This document shows, one piece after another, positions 1-6,086 of a DNA stretch of 9,730 nt. How positions within the stretch are numbered: position 1 is the first letter of the stretch; the number at the start of each line of letters is the position of its first letter. A model generated the notes under the pieces. It made no database searches and had not been told where the DNA came from. It worked only from the letters and a program-made list of their open reading frames with translations. The stretch covers positions 1 through 9,730 of the forward strand of contig SLLF01000011.1 of NCBI GenBank assembly GCA_007134175.1, read 5' to 3'. This DNA comes from Kiritimatiellia bacterium (GTDB lineage: Bacteria > Verrucomicrobiota > Kiritimatiellia > SLAD01). The position numbers and the translations under genes are program-made.

Positions 1-225
1 CCCCACACGATCACCCGTGAGACGTCTCAACAGGCAGCACAACCCGCGTGTCCCGAAGGTCGGATACCGCATATGCAACTCGTCCAAATGGCGCATGAGC
101 ACGTCGTCCGTGGCCGACGTCTTGGGTTCCGGGGGAGTCAACCGGTTCCGGTTGACCCCCAGCAGCGCGCACTGCCGACGAACAGACAGCTGGGGATGGG
201 AGGAATCCACCATGGACTTCCTCAC
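1..225 (-). CDS. IS3-family transposase OrfB, N-terminal part (runs off left edge)
   Basis: This is the start of the catalytic OrfB subunit of an IS3-family transposase; the DDE integrase core would lie beyond the left edge. The 75 visible codons begin with GTG at 225, which overlaps the orfA stop (GTGA). An in-frame ATG lies at 213. The visible protein has the typical OrfB opening: HPQLSVRRQCALLGVNRNRL at about residues 10-29, then a helical segment ending in YPTFGTRGL and LLRRLTGDRVG, equivalent to the YGxRR...LRR..G.xV region of the family. The frame is open upstream as far as the slippery site near 249-255, so it can be expressed as a -1 frameshift fusion with OrfA as well as from its own start. 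Whether the element is intact cannot be judged here. No stop or frameshift is seen in the visible part. Confidence 0.85.
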   Translation of the reverse strand, partial: MRKSMVDSSHPQLSVRRQCALLGVNRNRLTPPEPKTSATDDVLMRHLDELHMRYPTFGTRGLCCLLRRLTGDRVG

Positions 226-527
226 GGATCGATCCCCAGCTGCACGCACTTTTTTTCCAGGAACTCCTTCTCGATCACTAGCTGCCCCACCTTGCGCTCC
301 AGTCGCTCCACGCCCTTCTCCATGGCCTGCCGCTCATGGTCCGGCGCGTTCTTGCGCTCAAAGAGCTCTGGGGCTCCTTTAACCAGATCCGCCTTCCAGG
401 TCGCGACCTGCGTCGGGTGCAGGTTGTTCTCCGCTGCAATTTCCGCCACGGTCTTGACCCCTCGCACGGCCTCCATGGCGACACGGGCTTTGAAGGTGGC
501 ACTATGATTTCGTCTCGGCTTCTTCAT
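222..527 (-). CDS. IS3-family transposase OrfA (DNA-binding subunit)
   Basis: This 101-residue protein is a typical IS3-family OrfA, which binds the element ends and regulates transposition. Residues 1-57 form the helix-turn-helix domain: a basic start (MKKPRRNHSATFKARVAMEA), then TVAEIAAENNLHPTQVATWK, the family's recognition helix region. Residues about 66-93 form the leucine-zipper-like coiled coil (ERQAMEKGVERLERKVGQLV...FLEKK) used for OrfA/OrfAB multimerisation. The ATG at 527 has a strong Shine-Dalgarno, AAAGGAG, with 5 nt spacing. The stop overlaps the orfB GTG start. The gene reads away from the HU gene. The assignment rests on recognisable family motifs; the subgroup (IS3 or IS2/IS150-like) is not determined. 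Confidence 0.93.
   Translation of the reverse strand: MKKPRRNHSATFKARVAMEAVRGVKTVAEIAAENNLHPTQVATWKADLVKGAPELFERKNAPDHERQAMEKGVERLERKVGQLVIEKEFLEKKCVQLGIDP
249..255 (-). promoter_or_regulatory. Programmed -1 ribosomal frameshift site (A_AAA_AAG) in orfA
   Basis: On the minus strand the orfA codons read GAA AAA AAG TGC (E91-K92-K93-C94), which places the heptamer A_AAA_AAG exactly in the zero frame. This is the canonical slippery sequence of IS3-family elements. After a one-base backward slip, the reading frame is open through GTG CGT GCA GCT GGG to the orfB start and on to the window edge, so an OrfAB fusion would be made. A downstream stimulatory hairpin was not worked out. Confidence 0.8.
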
Positions 528-590
528 CGGTTCTCCTTTCGGTCTACTGTTGTACCGGGAGAACCCAAACCTGTCTAATTATCCAACACA

Positions 591-810
591 AAATGGCTCC
601 GTTTTACGGGACCACCGCTCACGGCACCTGCACAACCGGGTAACAAGCACGGCCTGCCCTTTGTTTACAGGCCCATGCGTACCTTTTCTGCTGATATTTA
701 GTGTTGCGTTTCCGCCAATTGTCGCTAAGCTCACATCGAATTGACTTGGCTGGGCGGATGAGCCGTCTGGCGACTATGTCAATGGGAAACCTAGAGGAAA
801 GGAATACCCC
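591..810 (+). other. Upstream region of the HU gene
   Basis: This non-coding stretch lies between the proposed IS end and the HU start and must contain the HU promoter unless that lies within the IS. It has an AT-richer core around 660-720. A TTGACT at 741-746 resembles a -35 box, but no convincing -10 box lies at the right distance. A 6 bp inverted repeat (GGCCTG at 651-656, CAGGCC at 668-673, 11 nt loop) could be an operator or a weak hairpin. A good Shine-Dalgarno (AAAGGA, 798-803) lies 7 nt before the HU ATG. No credible open frame was found here. Confidence 0.35.
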
Positions 811-1089
811 ATGGCGAAAGCGAAGACGAAAACACAAATCATCGCGGAGTTGGCCGAAGCTGGCGACGTAACCAAGAAGCAGGCAGCGGCCATTCTTGAA
901 AACCTAGTGGCCCAGGCCTACAAGGGTGCCAAGGATGGATTTACCATTCCCGGCGTCGGCAAACTGGTCGTCGTAAAACGTAAAGCACGGATGGGACGTA
1001 ATCCGGCAACGGGTGAATCGATTAAGATCCCCGCCAAGAAGGTGTTGAAGTTCCGTATTGCCAAGGCAGCAAAAGACGCCATTCTGTAA
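811..1089 (+). CDS. HU-family nucleoid-associated DNA-binding protein
   Basis: A 92-residue HU/IHF-family protein. These dimers bend and compact DNA in the nucleoid. The N-terminal half is the helical dimerisation region (TKTQIIAELAEAGDVTKKQA, then an ILENLV helix). Next come the beta strands with the family signature GFTIPGVGKLVVVKRKARMG, and then the DNA-binding arm RMGRNPATGE (residues 60-69), whose proline (P65) is the residue that intercalates into DNA in HU/IHF. The C-terminus closes with KIPAKKVLKFRIAKAAKDAI. The length is normal for HU (about 90). The sequence is lysine-rich and reads more like HU than IHF, but the two are hard to separate by eye. It is a single-gene unit: its own ribosome binding site upstream and a strong terminator immediately after. 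Confidence 0.95.
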   Translation: MAKAKTKTQIIAELAEAGDVTKKQAAAILENLVAQAYKGAKDGFTIPGVGKLVVVKRKARMGRNPATGESIKIPAKKVLKFRIAKAAKDAIL

Positions 1090-1113
1090 CCATCAGTCAA
1101 ATTGAGCTCAATG

Positions 1114-1146
1114 AAAATCGCGGTCCTTGCGGCCGCGATTTTTTTT
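1114..1146 (+). terminator. Rho-independent terminator of the HU gene
   Basis: A perfect 10 bp stem, AAAATCGCGG (1114-1123) with CCGCGATTTT (1133-1142), encloses a 9 nt loop and continues into a run of eight T (1139-1146). It starts 24 nt after the HU stop codon. It is a textbook intrinsic terminator and separates HU from metF. Confidence 0.9.
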
Positions 1147-1179
1147 GCATGGCTCCCCGGGGTACGCTAGGCTGGCACC

Positions 1180-2076
1180 ATGGAACAACAACCTATTAGC
1201 CAATGTATCGCGCAGGCGAAACGTCCACTGCTTTCCTATGAATTCTTCCCGCCCAAAGACGAGGCCGGCATGCAGGTACTGCAGCTTGTCGCCGACTCGC
1301 TTCGGTCCACCGCGCCCGATTTTGTGACCGTCACCTACGGCGCTGGCGGCACTACGCGCAGTCAAACGTTGCGCGTCTGCAAATTGCTCACGGAAACCGG
1401 ATTTGCCCCCGTGGTGCATCACCTCACCTGCGTGGGGGCGACCAAGCCCGAGTTAGCGCAATCCATTTCAACCATATATGAGCTCGGACTGCGCAATATC
1501 ATGGCCCTGCGTGGCGACCCGCCCCGCGGCGAAACCCAGTTTCGCCGCCCGGCTAACGGGTTGGCGTATGCGGTTGAGTTGATCCGCTTGATCAAGCGCC
1601 AATTCCCCGATATGTGCTGCGGGGTGGCGGGCTATCCCGAGGTTCATCCGGAAGCGCTGTCGCCCGAATCGGACTTGCTGTACCTTAAAGACAAGCTGGA
1701 CGCCGGCGGGGCTTTCGTGACCACCCAGCTCTTCTATGATAATGCCGTCTTTTTCCGTTTTGAGCGTCAATGCCGGCAATGGGGCATCCGCGCCCCGATC
1801 ATCCCAGGGCTACTCCCCGCCAGCTCGCTTAGCCAACTGCGCCGCATGGCCACGCTCTGCCGTGCGACTCTGCCGAACACATTGGTACGCGCTATGGAAA
1901 AGTGCGGTAACGATGCCGCAGGCGTCGAGCAAGTCGGGCTGGACTGGACGATGCGGCAAATTGAAGGACTGCTGGATCACGGGGTGCCGGGTGTCCATCT
2001 CTATATTCTCAACCGTGCCAAATTCGCACTTGCCCCCGCGCTGCAGGCCTGCTTCGATCGGCGCCCCGCTCACTGA
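1180..2076 (+). CDS. metF: 5,10-methylenetetrahydrofolate reductase
   Basis: A 298-residue flavoenzyme that reduces 5,10-methylene-THF to 5-methyl-THF, the methyl donor for methionine synthesis, in the cytoplasm. It covers the whole single-domain TIM barrel (E. coli MetF is about 296). Visible motifs are SYEFFPPK (residues 19-26), whose Glu21 corresponds to the catalytic Glu28 of E. coli MetF; FVTVTYGAGGTTR (48-60); HLTCVG (81-86); and NIMALRGDPP (106-115), whose Asp113 corresponds to the flavin-contacting Asp120. These are followed by AGYPEVHPEA, the LKDKLDAGGAFVTTQLFYDN strand-helix unit and PGLLP. The ATG at 1180 matches the usual family start, but no clear Shine-Dalgarno precedes it. It begins 33 nt after the HU terminator T-run, so its promoter must overlap the terminator region or the short gap. 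It converges on hisC. Confidence 0.96.
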   Translation: MEQQPISQCIAQAKRPLLSYEFFPPKDEAGMQVLQLVADSLRSTAPDFVTVTYGAGGTTRSQTLRVCKLLTETGFAPVVHHLTCVGATKPELAQSISTIYELGLRNIMALRGDPPRGETQFRRPANGLAYAVELIRLIKRQFPDMCCGVAGYPEVHPEALSPESDLLYLKDKLDAGGAFVTTQLFYDNAVFFRFERQCRQWGIRAPIIPGLLPASSLSQLRRMATLCRATLPNTLVRAMEKCGNDAAGVEQVGLDWTMRQIEGLLDHGVPGVHLYILNRAKFALAPALQACFDRRPAH

Positions 2077-2192
2077 AAGGCGAATCGCCGGCGCCCGGGA
2101 GCAGCGCAATGGCCAAGGTGGTTTAAAAAACAGATCCCCGGCCGTACACGTCGCCGACGCGCCATTCCTGCATGTGACCGGAAGGCCTGCGA

Positions 2193-3230
2193 CTACTCGG
2201 CCACCTGCAAAAAGAAGTCCATTTGTTCATCGGTCCCGATGGTGACGCGCAGGTGCTGAGCGGTGCGAGGTCCGGGGAAATACCTCACCAGCACCCCCTG
2301 TGCGCGCCAAGTCGCAAAGCAATCCGGCGCCGATCGGCCGGTCGGCGGCTGAATCCAGAGGAAATTGGTCTGCGAGGAAGCCACCGTGTAACCGCGCAAA
2401 CGCAGTGCGCTCGCTACCCGGTCCCGGGTCGCCGTGATCCGCGCGACGATCTTACGCAAGTAGGCTTGGTCCTCCATGGCCGCCTGTCCCAGCATTTGGG
2501 TAAGGCGATCAATATTATAGGCATCTTTGACCTTGAACAACGCCGCAATCACGTCTGGATGGCCCAAGGCGTAACCAAGCCGTATCCCGGCTAGGGCATA
2601 GGACTTGGAAAAGGTGCGGCACACCAGCACATTGGGACGGGTCCAGGCCCACTCGCCCCCCTGTTCGGCAGCAAAGTCCACATAGGCCTCGTCGAGCACG
2701 ATGACCCCTCGGGAGCGGTCGGCGTACTCCGTGACCTGTGCCAAGGGCGCACCGAGGCTGGTAGGTGCGTTCGGATTAGTCCAGTAAAATACCGGGACAT
2801 CGTACTCCTCCGGGATGGCCGGCACAGTGAAATCATCCGCCAAGGGCAAGGGCGCCACTGGCTTGTCAGCGGCCGCGGCCAACACTGGATAGAGCGAATA
2901 GGACGGGTCAAAATAGCCCACACGACCCCGATCCGGACAGAAGGCGCGCAGGCACAGCTGCAGGATCTCATCGGATCCATTGCCACAGAACACCTGATCG
3001 ACGGCACATCCATGCACAAGGGCGATCGCGGCGCGCAATTCGCGACACACCGGGTCAGGATAAAGGCGTAGCGAAGCCGCATCCACCGATTTCAGCAGAT
3101 GGCCCACCGCTGGCGCAGGCGGATAAGGGTTCTCGTTGGTATTCAGCTTGATAACCTGTGGGTCATCCGGCTGTTCCCCAGGGATATAGGCTGACAAGCA
3201 TCGCACATTAGGCCGGATACGATCATTCAT
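2193..3230 (-). CDS. hisC: Histidinol-phosphate aminotransferase
   Basis: A 345-residue PLP-dependent class I/II aminotransferase that converts imidazole acetol phosphate to histidinol phosphate in histidine synthesis. Motifs are LNTNENPYPP (residues 29-38, substrate end), CGNGSDEIL (82-90), TNPNAPTS (151-158, PLP-binding Asn), VLDEAYVDF (178-186, Asp180/Tyr183 for the pyridine ring), TFSKSYALAGIRLGY (206-220, Schiff-base Lys209) and LRVTIGT (327-333, carboxylate-binding Arg328). An upstream extension of the frame to 3491 only overlaps hisD out of frame. The ATG at 3230 is the correct start because it begins the conserved N-terminus and overlaps the hisD stop by one base (TAATG), which suggests translational coupling. 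NPNAPTS replaces the more usual NPNNPTG, a variation I believe occurs in the family. It is the last gene of the minus-strand run. No convincing terminator was found in the 116 bp before metF. Confidence 0.96.
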   Translation of the reverse strand: MNDRIRPNVRCLSAYIPGEQPDDPQVIKLNTNENPYPPAPAVGHLLKSVDAASLRLYPDPVCRELRAAIALVHGCAVDQVFCGNGSDEILQLCLRAFCPDRGRVGYFDPSYSLYPVLAAAADKPVAPLPLADDFTVPAIPEEYDVPVFYWTNPNAPTSLGAPLAQVTEYADRSRGVIVLDEAYVDFAAEQGGEWAWTRPNVLVCRTFSKSYALAGIRLGYALGHPDVIAALFKVKDAYNIDRLTQMLGQAAMEDQAYLRKIVARITATRDRVASALRLRGYTVASSQTNFLWIQPPTGRSAPDCFATWRAQGVLVRYFPGPRTAQHLRVTIGTDEQMDFFLQVAE

Positions 3231-4555
3231 TAGCGGTTGAACCTCAGTTGACCTGAGCGCACGTGACCGTCCAAGCCCTCCACGCGCCCGAAGGCTTCGA
3301 TTACGGGCATGGCTTCCTTCAGGTCGGCGCTTGTAAAGGCCATCACGCTCATGCGGCGCAGGAAGTCGTTGACCGTCAGGCCGGAAAACAATGCGGCCGC
3401 GCCGCCTGTAGGTAAGACATGACTCGGACCGGCTACATAGTCCCCCGCGCATTCCGGCGTCCAGGGCCCTACAAAGATCGCACCGGCACAACGCACCTTG
3501 CGCAGCCAGGACCGTGGCTGGTGCACCAACAACTCAAAATGTTCCGGGGCGAACCGATTGATTAACTCCATGCCGTGATCCAGATTTTCCACGGTAACCA
3601 GCAGCGTGCCTTTGCGCAGCACTTGGTAGATAGCCGCCTGACGCGAGAGCGGCTGTGCCTGGCGCAGCAGTTCAGCCGCGACCGCGGCTGCCAGCTGGCG
3701 CGAGGTGGTCACCAGCAGCACTTTTTCCTGGCCGGTTCCGTGTTCGGCTTGTGAAAGAAGATCGGCGGCCACTTGGTCCGGCATCGCAGAGGCGTCCGCT
3801 AAAATGGCAATCTCGCTCGGGCCGGCAACACCATCCAGTGCGACATCGCCATAGACCAGCTTTTTGGCGGCGGTGACATACGGGCCGCCAGGTCCCACAA
3901 TCTTCTGAACACGCTTTATGCTCCGTGTCCCGTAGGCCATGGCCCCGATGGCTTGAATCCCGCCCACGCGGTATATTTCCGTTGCGCCTGCCAGATCCAA
4001 CGCATACAGCAAAAAGGGGTCGCAGCGTCCCTGTTTATCGGCCGGCGTGCAGGCCACAATTTCCGGTACTCCTGCGGTTCGTGCAAGCGCGACAGTCATC
4101 AACGCCGTCGACGCCAAGGGCGCGGCACCACCGGGGATATAGGCGCCGACGCGATCAAACGGGACGAATTGTTCGCCGAGCACGCCCCCCTTGGGGCTAG
4201 ACATCGTCCAATCCTTGCTCATTCCTTGCTTGGCAAAACGTACTATCCGGCGGCACGCTTCGGACGCGGCCAAACGGAATTCACGGTCCACCTGTTCACG
4301 GGCGGCCTGGATTTCGCCAGAGGAAACGCGTAGCTGCTTTGCTTGCAGTGCCGTTCCGTCAAACTCGTTAATAAAGCGCAGCACCGCAGGATCGCCTGCC
4401 TGCTTGATCGCCGCCAAGACCGTTCGTGCCAACGCCTCCGCGGAAGGGTCAATGGCTGGACGCTTCAAGAAGCGGGTCACAGCCGCGACCGCCTTATCCG
4501 GATGCCAGTGGACCACCGCAATGCGCGGCGGCTTCTTATCTACTCTCGGGATCAT
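3230..4555 (-). CDS. hisD: Histidinol dehydrogenase
   Basis: A 441-residue zinc enzyme that oxidises L-histidinol to L-histidine with two NAD+. Numbered from the ATG at 4555, every zinc and catalytic residue of E. coli HisD has a counterpart: Q269 and H272 in LLSQAEHGTG (Gln259/His262), E338-H339 in FAPEHFELL (Glu326/His327, the catalytic base pair), D372 in CAGDYVAGPSH (Asp360) and H431 in EGLDGHVRS (His419). The spacings of 3, 34 and 59 are identical. PGG in VGAYIPGG and the KIVGPGGPYVTAAKK and VAGPSEIAILAD blocks are also typical. The frame can be extended to a TTG at 4576, but the ATG at 4555 has GGAG 8 nt upstream and is preferred. The first codons are charged and not conserved. It is followed by hisC with a one-base overlap. 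The gap to the zinc-ribbon gene upstream is 60 nt. Confidence 0.96.
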   Translation of the reverse strand: MIPRVDKKPPRIAVVHWHPDKAVAAVTRFLKRPAIDPSAEALARTVLAAIKQAGDPAVLRFINEFDGTALQAKQLRVSSGEIQAAREQVDREFRLAASEACRRIVRFAKQGMSKDWTMSSPKGGVLGEQFVPFDRVGAYIPGGAAPLASTALMTVALARTAGVPEIVACTPADKQGRCDPFLLYALDLAGATEIYRVGGIQAIGAMAYGTRSIKRVQKIVGPGGPYVTAAKKLVYGDVALDGVAGPSEIAILADASAMPDQVAADLLSQAEHGTGQEKVLLVTTSRQLAAAVAAELLRQAQPLSRQAAIYQVLRKGTLLVTVENLDHGMELINRFAPEHFELLVHQPRSWLRKVRCAGAIFVGPWTPECAGDYVAGPSHVLPTGGAAALFSGLTVNDFLRRMSVMAFTSADLKEAMPVIEAFGRVEGLDGHVRSGQLRFNR

Positions 4556-4563
4556 ATGCTTTA

Positions 4564-4567
4564 CTCC
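4564..4567 (-). promoter_or_regulatory. Ribosome binding site deciding the hisD start
   Basis: GGAG on the minus strand stands 8 nt before the ATG at 4555. It lies inside the alternative, longer reading frame that would start with TTG at 4576, which has no comparable signal, so the shorter protein is favoured. Confidence 0.6.
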
Positions 4568-4615
4568 ATGGTTCAAGCGTCTCCGGGCCTCGACCGATGC
4601 AGGCGCGGCAACGAC

Positions 4616-4846
4616 TCACGTCTTGACGGACTCATTCAATACGCCACAGCGCGGGCAGCGGGCCAAGGGCACATCGCGTGCGTCAAGATACACGTGTTCA
4701 CAGACCTGGCAACGATAAATGCGGTTGCGTTGGCGGGTCAATTGGGGAGGATGGGCGCGGAACATGTAATATCCCCAGCATACCAGTACCACCCAAAGTG
4801 TCGTCAGCATGGGAATGAGCACAACCTGCGATAGTGTCACGCTCAC
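4616..4846 (-). CDS. Small membrane-anchored zinc-ribbon protein of unknown function
   Basis: I do not recognise this 76-residue protein. It has one hydrophobic membrane segment (about residues 6-27, VVLIPMLTTLWVVLVCWGYY and neighbours), a basic linker (HPPQLTRQRNR) and a C-terminal zinc ribbon with two CxxC knuckles: CQVC (residues 46-49) and CPRC (64-67), 14 residues apart, followed by a short tail. Arginines directly after the helix suggest the ribbon is cytoplasmic (positive-inside rule); this is inference. The start is GTG at 4846, which overlaps the stop of the TonB-like gene (GTGA) and is preceded by GAGGAA with 5 nt spacing. A longer frame to 4939 would lie inside the upstream gene and was rejected. 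The overlap suggests co-translation with the energy-transducing proteins. It might be an accessory or assembly factor, but nothing in the sequence shows that. Confidence 0.78.
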   Translation of the reverse strand: MSVTLSQVVLIPMLTTLWVVLVCWGYYMFRAHPPQLTRQRNRIYRCQVCEHVYLDARDVPLARCPRCGVLNESVKT

Positions 4847-5616
4847 GGGGGTTCCTCTATGTGACGCCGGGCCGCCATTCCGGCATATTCGATTTCGACG
4901 CGCACCCAATCCCTTGTTTCGCTGACCGTCCAGCGCCACCTCAGCGCGGACTGCAATAACAACGCATTCACGTCCGGATCATCCGTCCGTTGATCCAGCA
5001 AGGCCTCCGTCACAACGCCGTATTCATTGACACGCAACGCCAGAACGGCTGTCCAAGCCACACGGCCCCAAGTTCCGCGCTCTTCGGGCCAAGTCAATTG
5101 TTCCATCAAGCGGCCCGAAGCTGGATCAACCCGATTAATGCGCGGTATTGGCGGTTCAGCGGTCGTCGGCCTCGACCGGCGTTGCAAGCCGTCTACGGCC
5201 GGCCACTCCAATGGTTGCCGCCAATAGGCCACCTCCGGCGAATAGACAGCGGGCGGGGCACGCCGCTCCGCTACCGAGGGCCGGGGCCAGGTGAGATCGA
5301 CAACAGGGGGACGATCAACGGGTGGACGCATGGGCACCCGCTCCTGCAGCAGCAAACGACTGAACCCGTAGGCCCGTGGAAGTCCGAAACCTTCCGGGGA
5401 ACGCCATTCATTGGCATAATACCAGGCGGTCATTTCCGATGCATCATCCTTATGCAACACGCGCCACGGAGTCGGGCTGGCAGTGGCCGGCTCGGGGTGG
5501 CGCCATTGGTAGTTGAGCGTATAAAACCACACCGCGTGAAAGGCCACGGCCGCACTTAACGCCCCCAGCCATTTCCAGGGATTCCGGCGCCGACGACGCC
5601 CTGATCGGCCCGTCAT
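4843..5616 (-). CDS. TonB-like energy transducer protein
   Basis: A 257-residue protein with the TonB/TolA plan, which couples the ExbB-ExbD motor to an outer-membrane partner. Residues 1-13 are very basic (GRSGRRRRR). Residues about 14-36 form a single signal anchor, containing Ser21 and His27; E. coli TonB has an essential His in the same helix, with its Ser four residues before rather than six. Residues 40-180 are a low-complexity periplasmic linker rich in Pro, Arg and Trp. Residues about 185-245 resemble the TonB C-terminal fold: VLALRVNEYGVVTEALLDQ, then DPDVNALLLQSALRWRW, the usual 'G.V......S....D..A..A...W.W' pattern. The start is ATG at 5616, overlapping the exbD stop (TGATG), with GGGAG 8 nt upstream. 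The frame continues to 5658 without a comparable site. The linker lacks the Glu-Pro/Lys-Pro repeats of enterobacterial TonB. TonB versus TolA-like is not settled. Confidence 0.8.
   Translation of the reverse strand: MTGRSGRRRRRNPWKWLGALSAAVAFHAVWFYTLNYQWRHPEPATASPTPWRVLHKDDASEMTAWYYANEWRSPEGFGLPRAYGFSRLLLQERVPMRPPVDRPPVVDLTWPRPSVAERRAPPAVYSPEVAYWRQPLEWPAVDGLQRRSRPTTAEPPIPRINRVDPASGRLMEQLTWPEERGTWGRVAWTAVLALRVNEYGVVTEALLDQRTDDPDVNALLLQSALRWRWTVSETRDWVRVEIEYAGMAARRHIEEPP
4852..4857 (-). promoter_or_regulatory. Ribosome binding site deciding the zinc-ribbon gene start
   Basis: GAGGAA followed by five C and then GTG at 4846 defines the start. It supports the GTG over the internal ATG at 4810 and over the longer upstream frame. 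Confidence 0.6.
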
Positions 5617-6086
5617 CAAGGCGACTCCCGCCGTTCTGCCGGCTGGGTGGCCCACCACACGGTCTGGTAGCCCGCCCCGCGCGCTAACTGATAGAGTTCA
5701 AGCAGCATTTCCTGCGTCACACGACGGTCCGCCTGGATGACCAGATCGGACACCTGTTCGCGACGGCGCGCCCGCTCCATCTTCGTCGCCCATTCATGAC
5801 GCGGCACCCGCTGATCCTGAAAAAATACCCACCCATCAGCCGTCACGGTGAGTATGACAAAATCGGACGGCACCCCGGCGGTAAACTCCGCGACCGGCAA
5901 CTCCAATGGCAGCGCCGGACGCAGGGTCCACGCGCTGTTCAACCATGCGAACGCCCCCAGCAGCAGTACCAGATCCATCAGCGGCACGCTCCCGATCACG
6001 GTTCGACTCTGTCGCAGACGATGGCGATAACGCCGACGCACAAAAGAAACAGGGCGCGGACTGGCGGTAGCCGGTGCCCGGATCAC
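5616..6086 (-). CDS. exbD: ExbD/TolR-family biopolymer transport protein
   Basis: A 156-residue inner-membrane protein of the ExbD/TolR family, the partner of ExbB in the proton-driven motor. The layout is a basic cytoplasmic N-terminus (residues 1-33, many Arg), one membrane helix (about 34-53, VPLMDLVLLLGAFAWLN) and a periplasmic domain. Asp38 at the start of the helix corresponds to the essential proton-carrying Asp25 of E. coli ExbD. The periplasmic part ends with the family pattern LVIQADRRVTQEMLLELYQL followed by ARGAGYQTVWWAT. The length is a little above E. coli ExbD (141) because of the longer N-terminus. The start is GTG at 6086, overlapping the exbB stop (GTGA), with GGAGG 10 nt upstream. 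The end overlaps the TonB-like gene by one base. Confidence 0.88.
   Translation of the reverse strand: MIRAPATASPRPVSFVRRRYRHRLRQSRTVIGSVPLMDLVLLLGAFAWLNSAWTLRPALPLELPVAEFTAGVPSDFVILTVTADGWVFFQDQRVPRHEWATKMERARRREQVSDLVIQADRRVTQEMLLELYQLARGAGYQTVWWATQPAERRESP
5625..5629 (-). promoter_or_regulatory. Ribosome binding site deciding the TonB-like gene start
   Basis: GGGAG on the minus strand lies 8 nt before the ATG at 5616, inside the end of exbD. It favours this start over the longer frame to 5658. Confidence 0.55.

Larger units (their letters stand above)
1..590 (-). mobile_element. IS3-family insertion sequence, partial (left end of the element; the rest is off the left edge)
   Basis: The element is defined by orfA and the beginning of orfB, both on the minus strand. 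Its orfA-proximal end should lie a little upstream of the orfA ATG at 527. Read on the minus strand, the sequence starting at 590 is TGTGTTGGATAATTAGACAGG. A start in TG is expected for IS3-family termini, so 590 (or 588, also TG) is my proposed outer boundary. The opposite end and the target-site duplication are outside the window, so the boundary cannot be verified by matching inverted repeats. The gene content is certain; the exact end is a guess. Confidence 0.6.

Noticed and set aside
741..780. Sigma-70 type promoter for the HU gene based on TTGACT at 741
   Set aside because: No -10-like hexamer occurs at 16-18 nt; the closest AT-rich element is about 25 nt away.
2077..2192. Possible bidirectional terminator between metF and hisC (GGCGAATCGCC hairpin at 2079-2089; T-run on the minus strand at 2125-2130)
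   Set aside because: The small hairpin is not followed by a T-run on the plus strand, and the minus-strand T-run has no clean stem before it. No confident terminator can be called.
3231..3491. 87-residue N-terminal extension of the hisC frame, overlapping hisD
   Set aside because: The extension is Arg/Cys-rich, out of frame with hisD and lacks family similarity. Conserved HisC sequence begins at the ATG at 3230, which is coupled to the hisD stop.
4556..4576. Seven-codon extension of hisD starting at TTG 4576
   Set aside because: The ATG at 4555 has GGAG at good spacing inside this extension; the TTG has no comparable signal.
4847..4939. Longer frame of the zinc-ribbon gene
   Set aside because: It lies within the TonB-like coding sequence and has no ribosome binding site, while GTG at 4846 has an excellent one and the typical GTGA overlap.
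4990..5559. 189-codon plus-strand open frame opposite the TonB-like gene
   Set aside because: It is an antisense shadow with no family resemblance; the minus strand carries the TonB-like gene with coupled overlaps on both sides.
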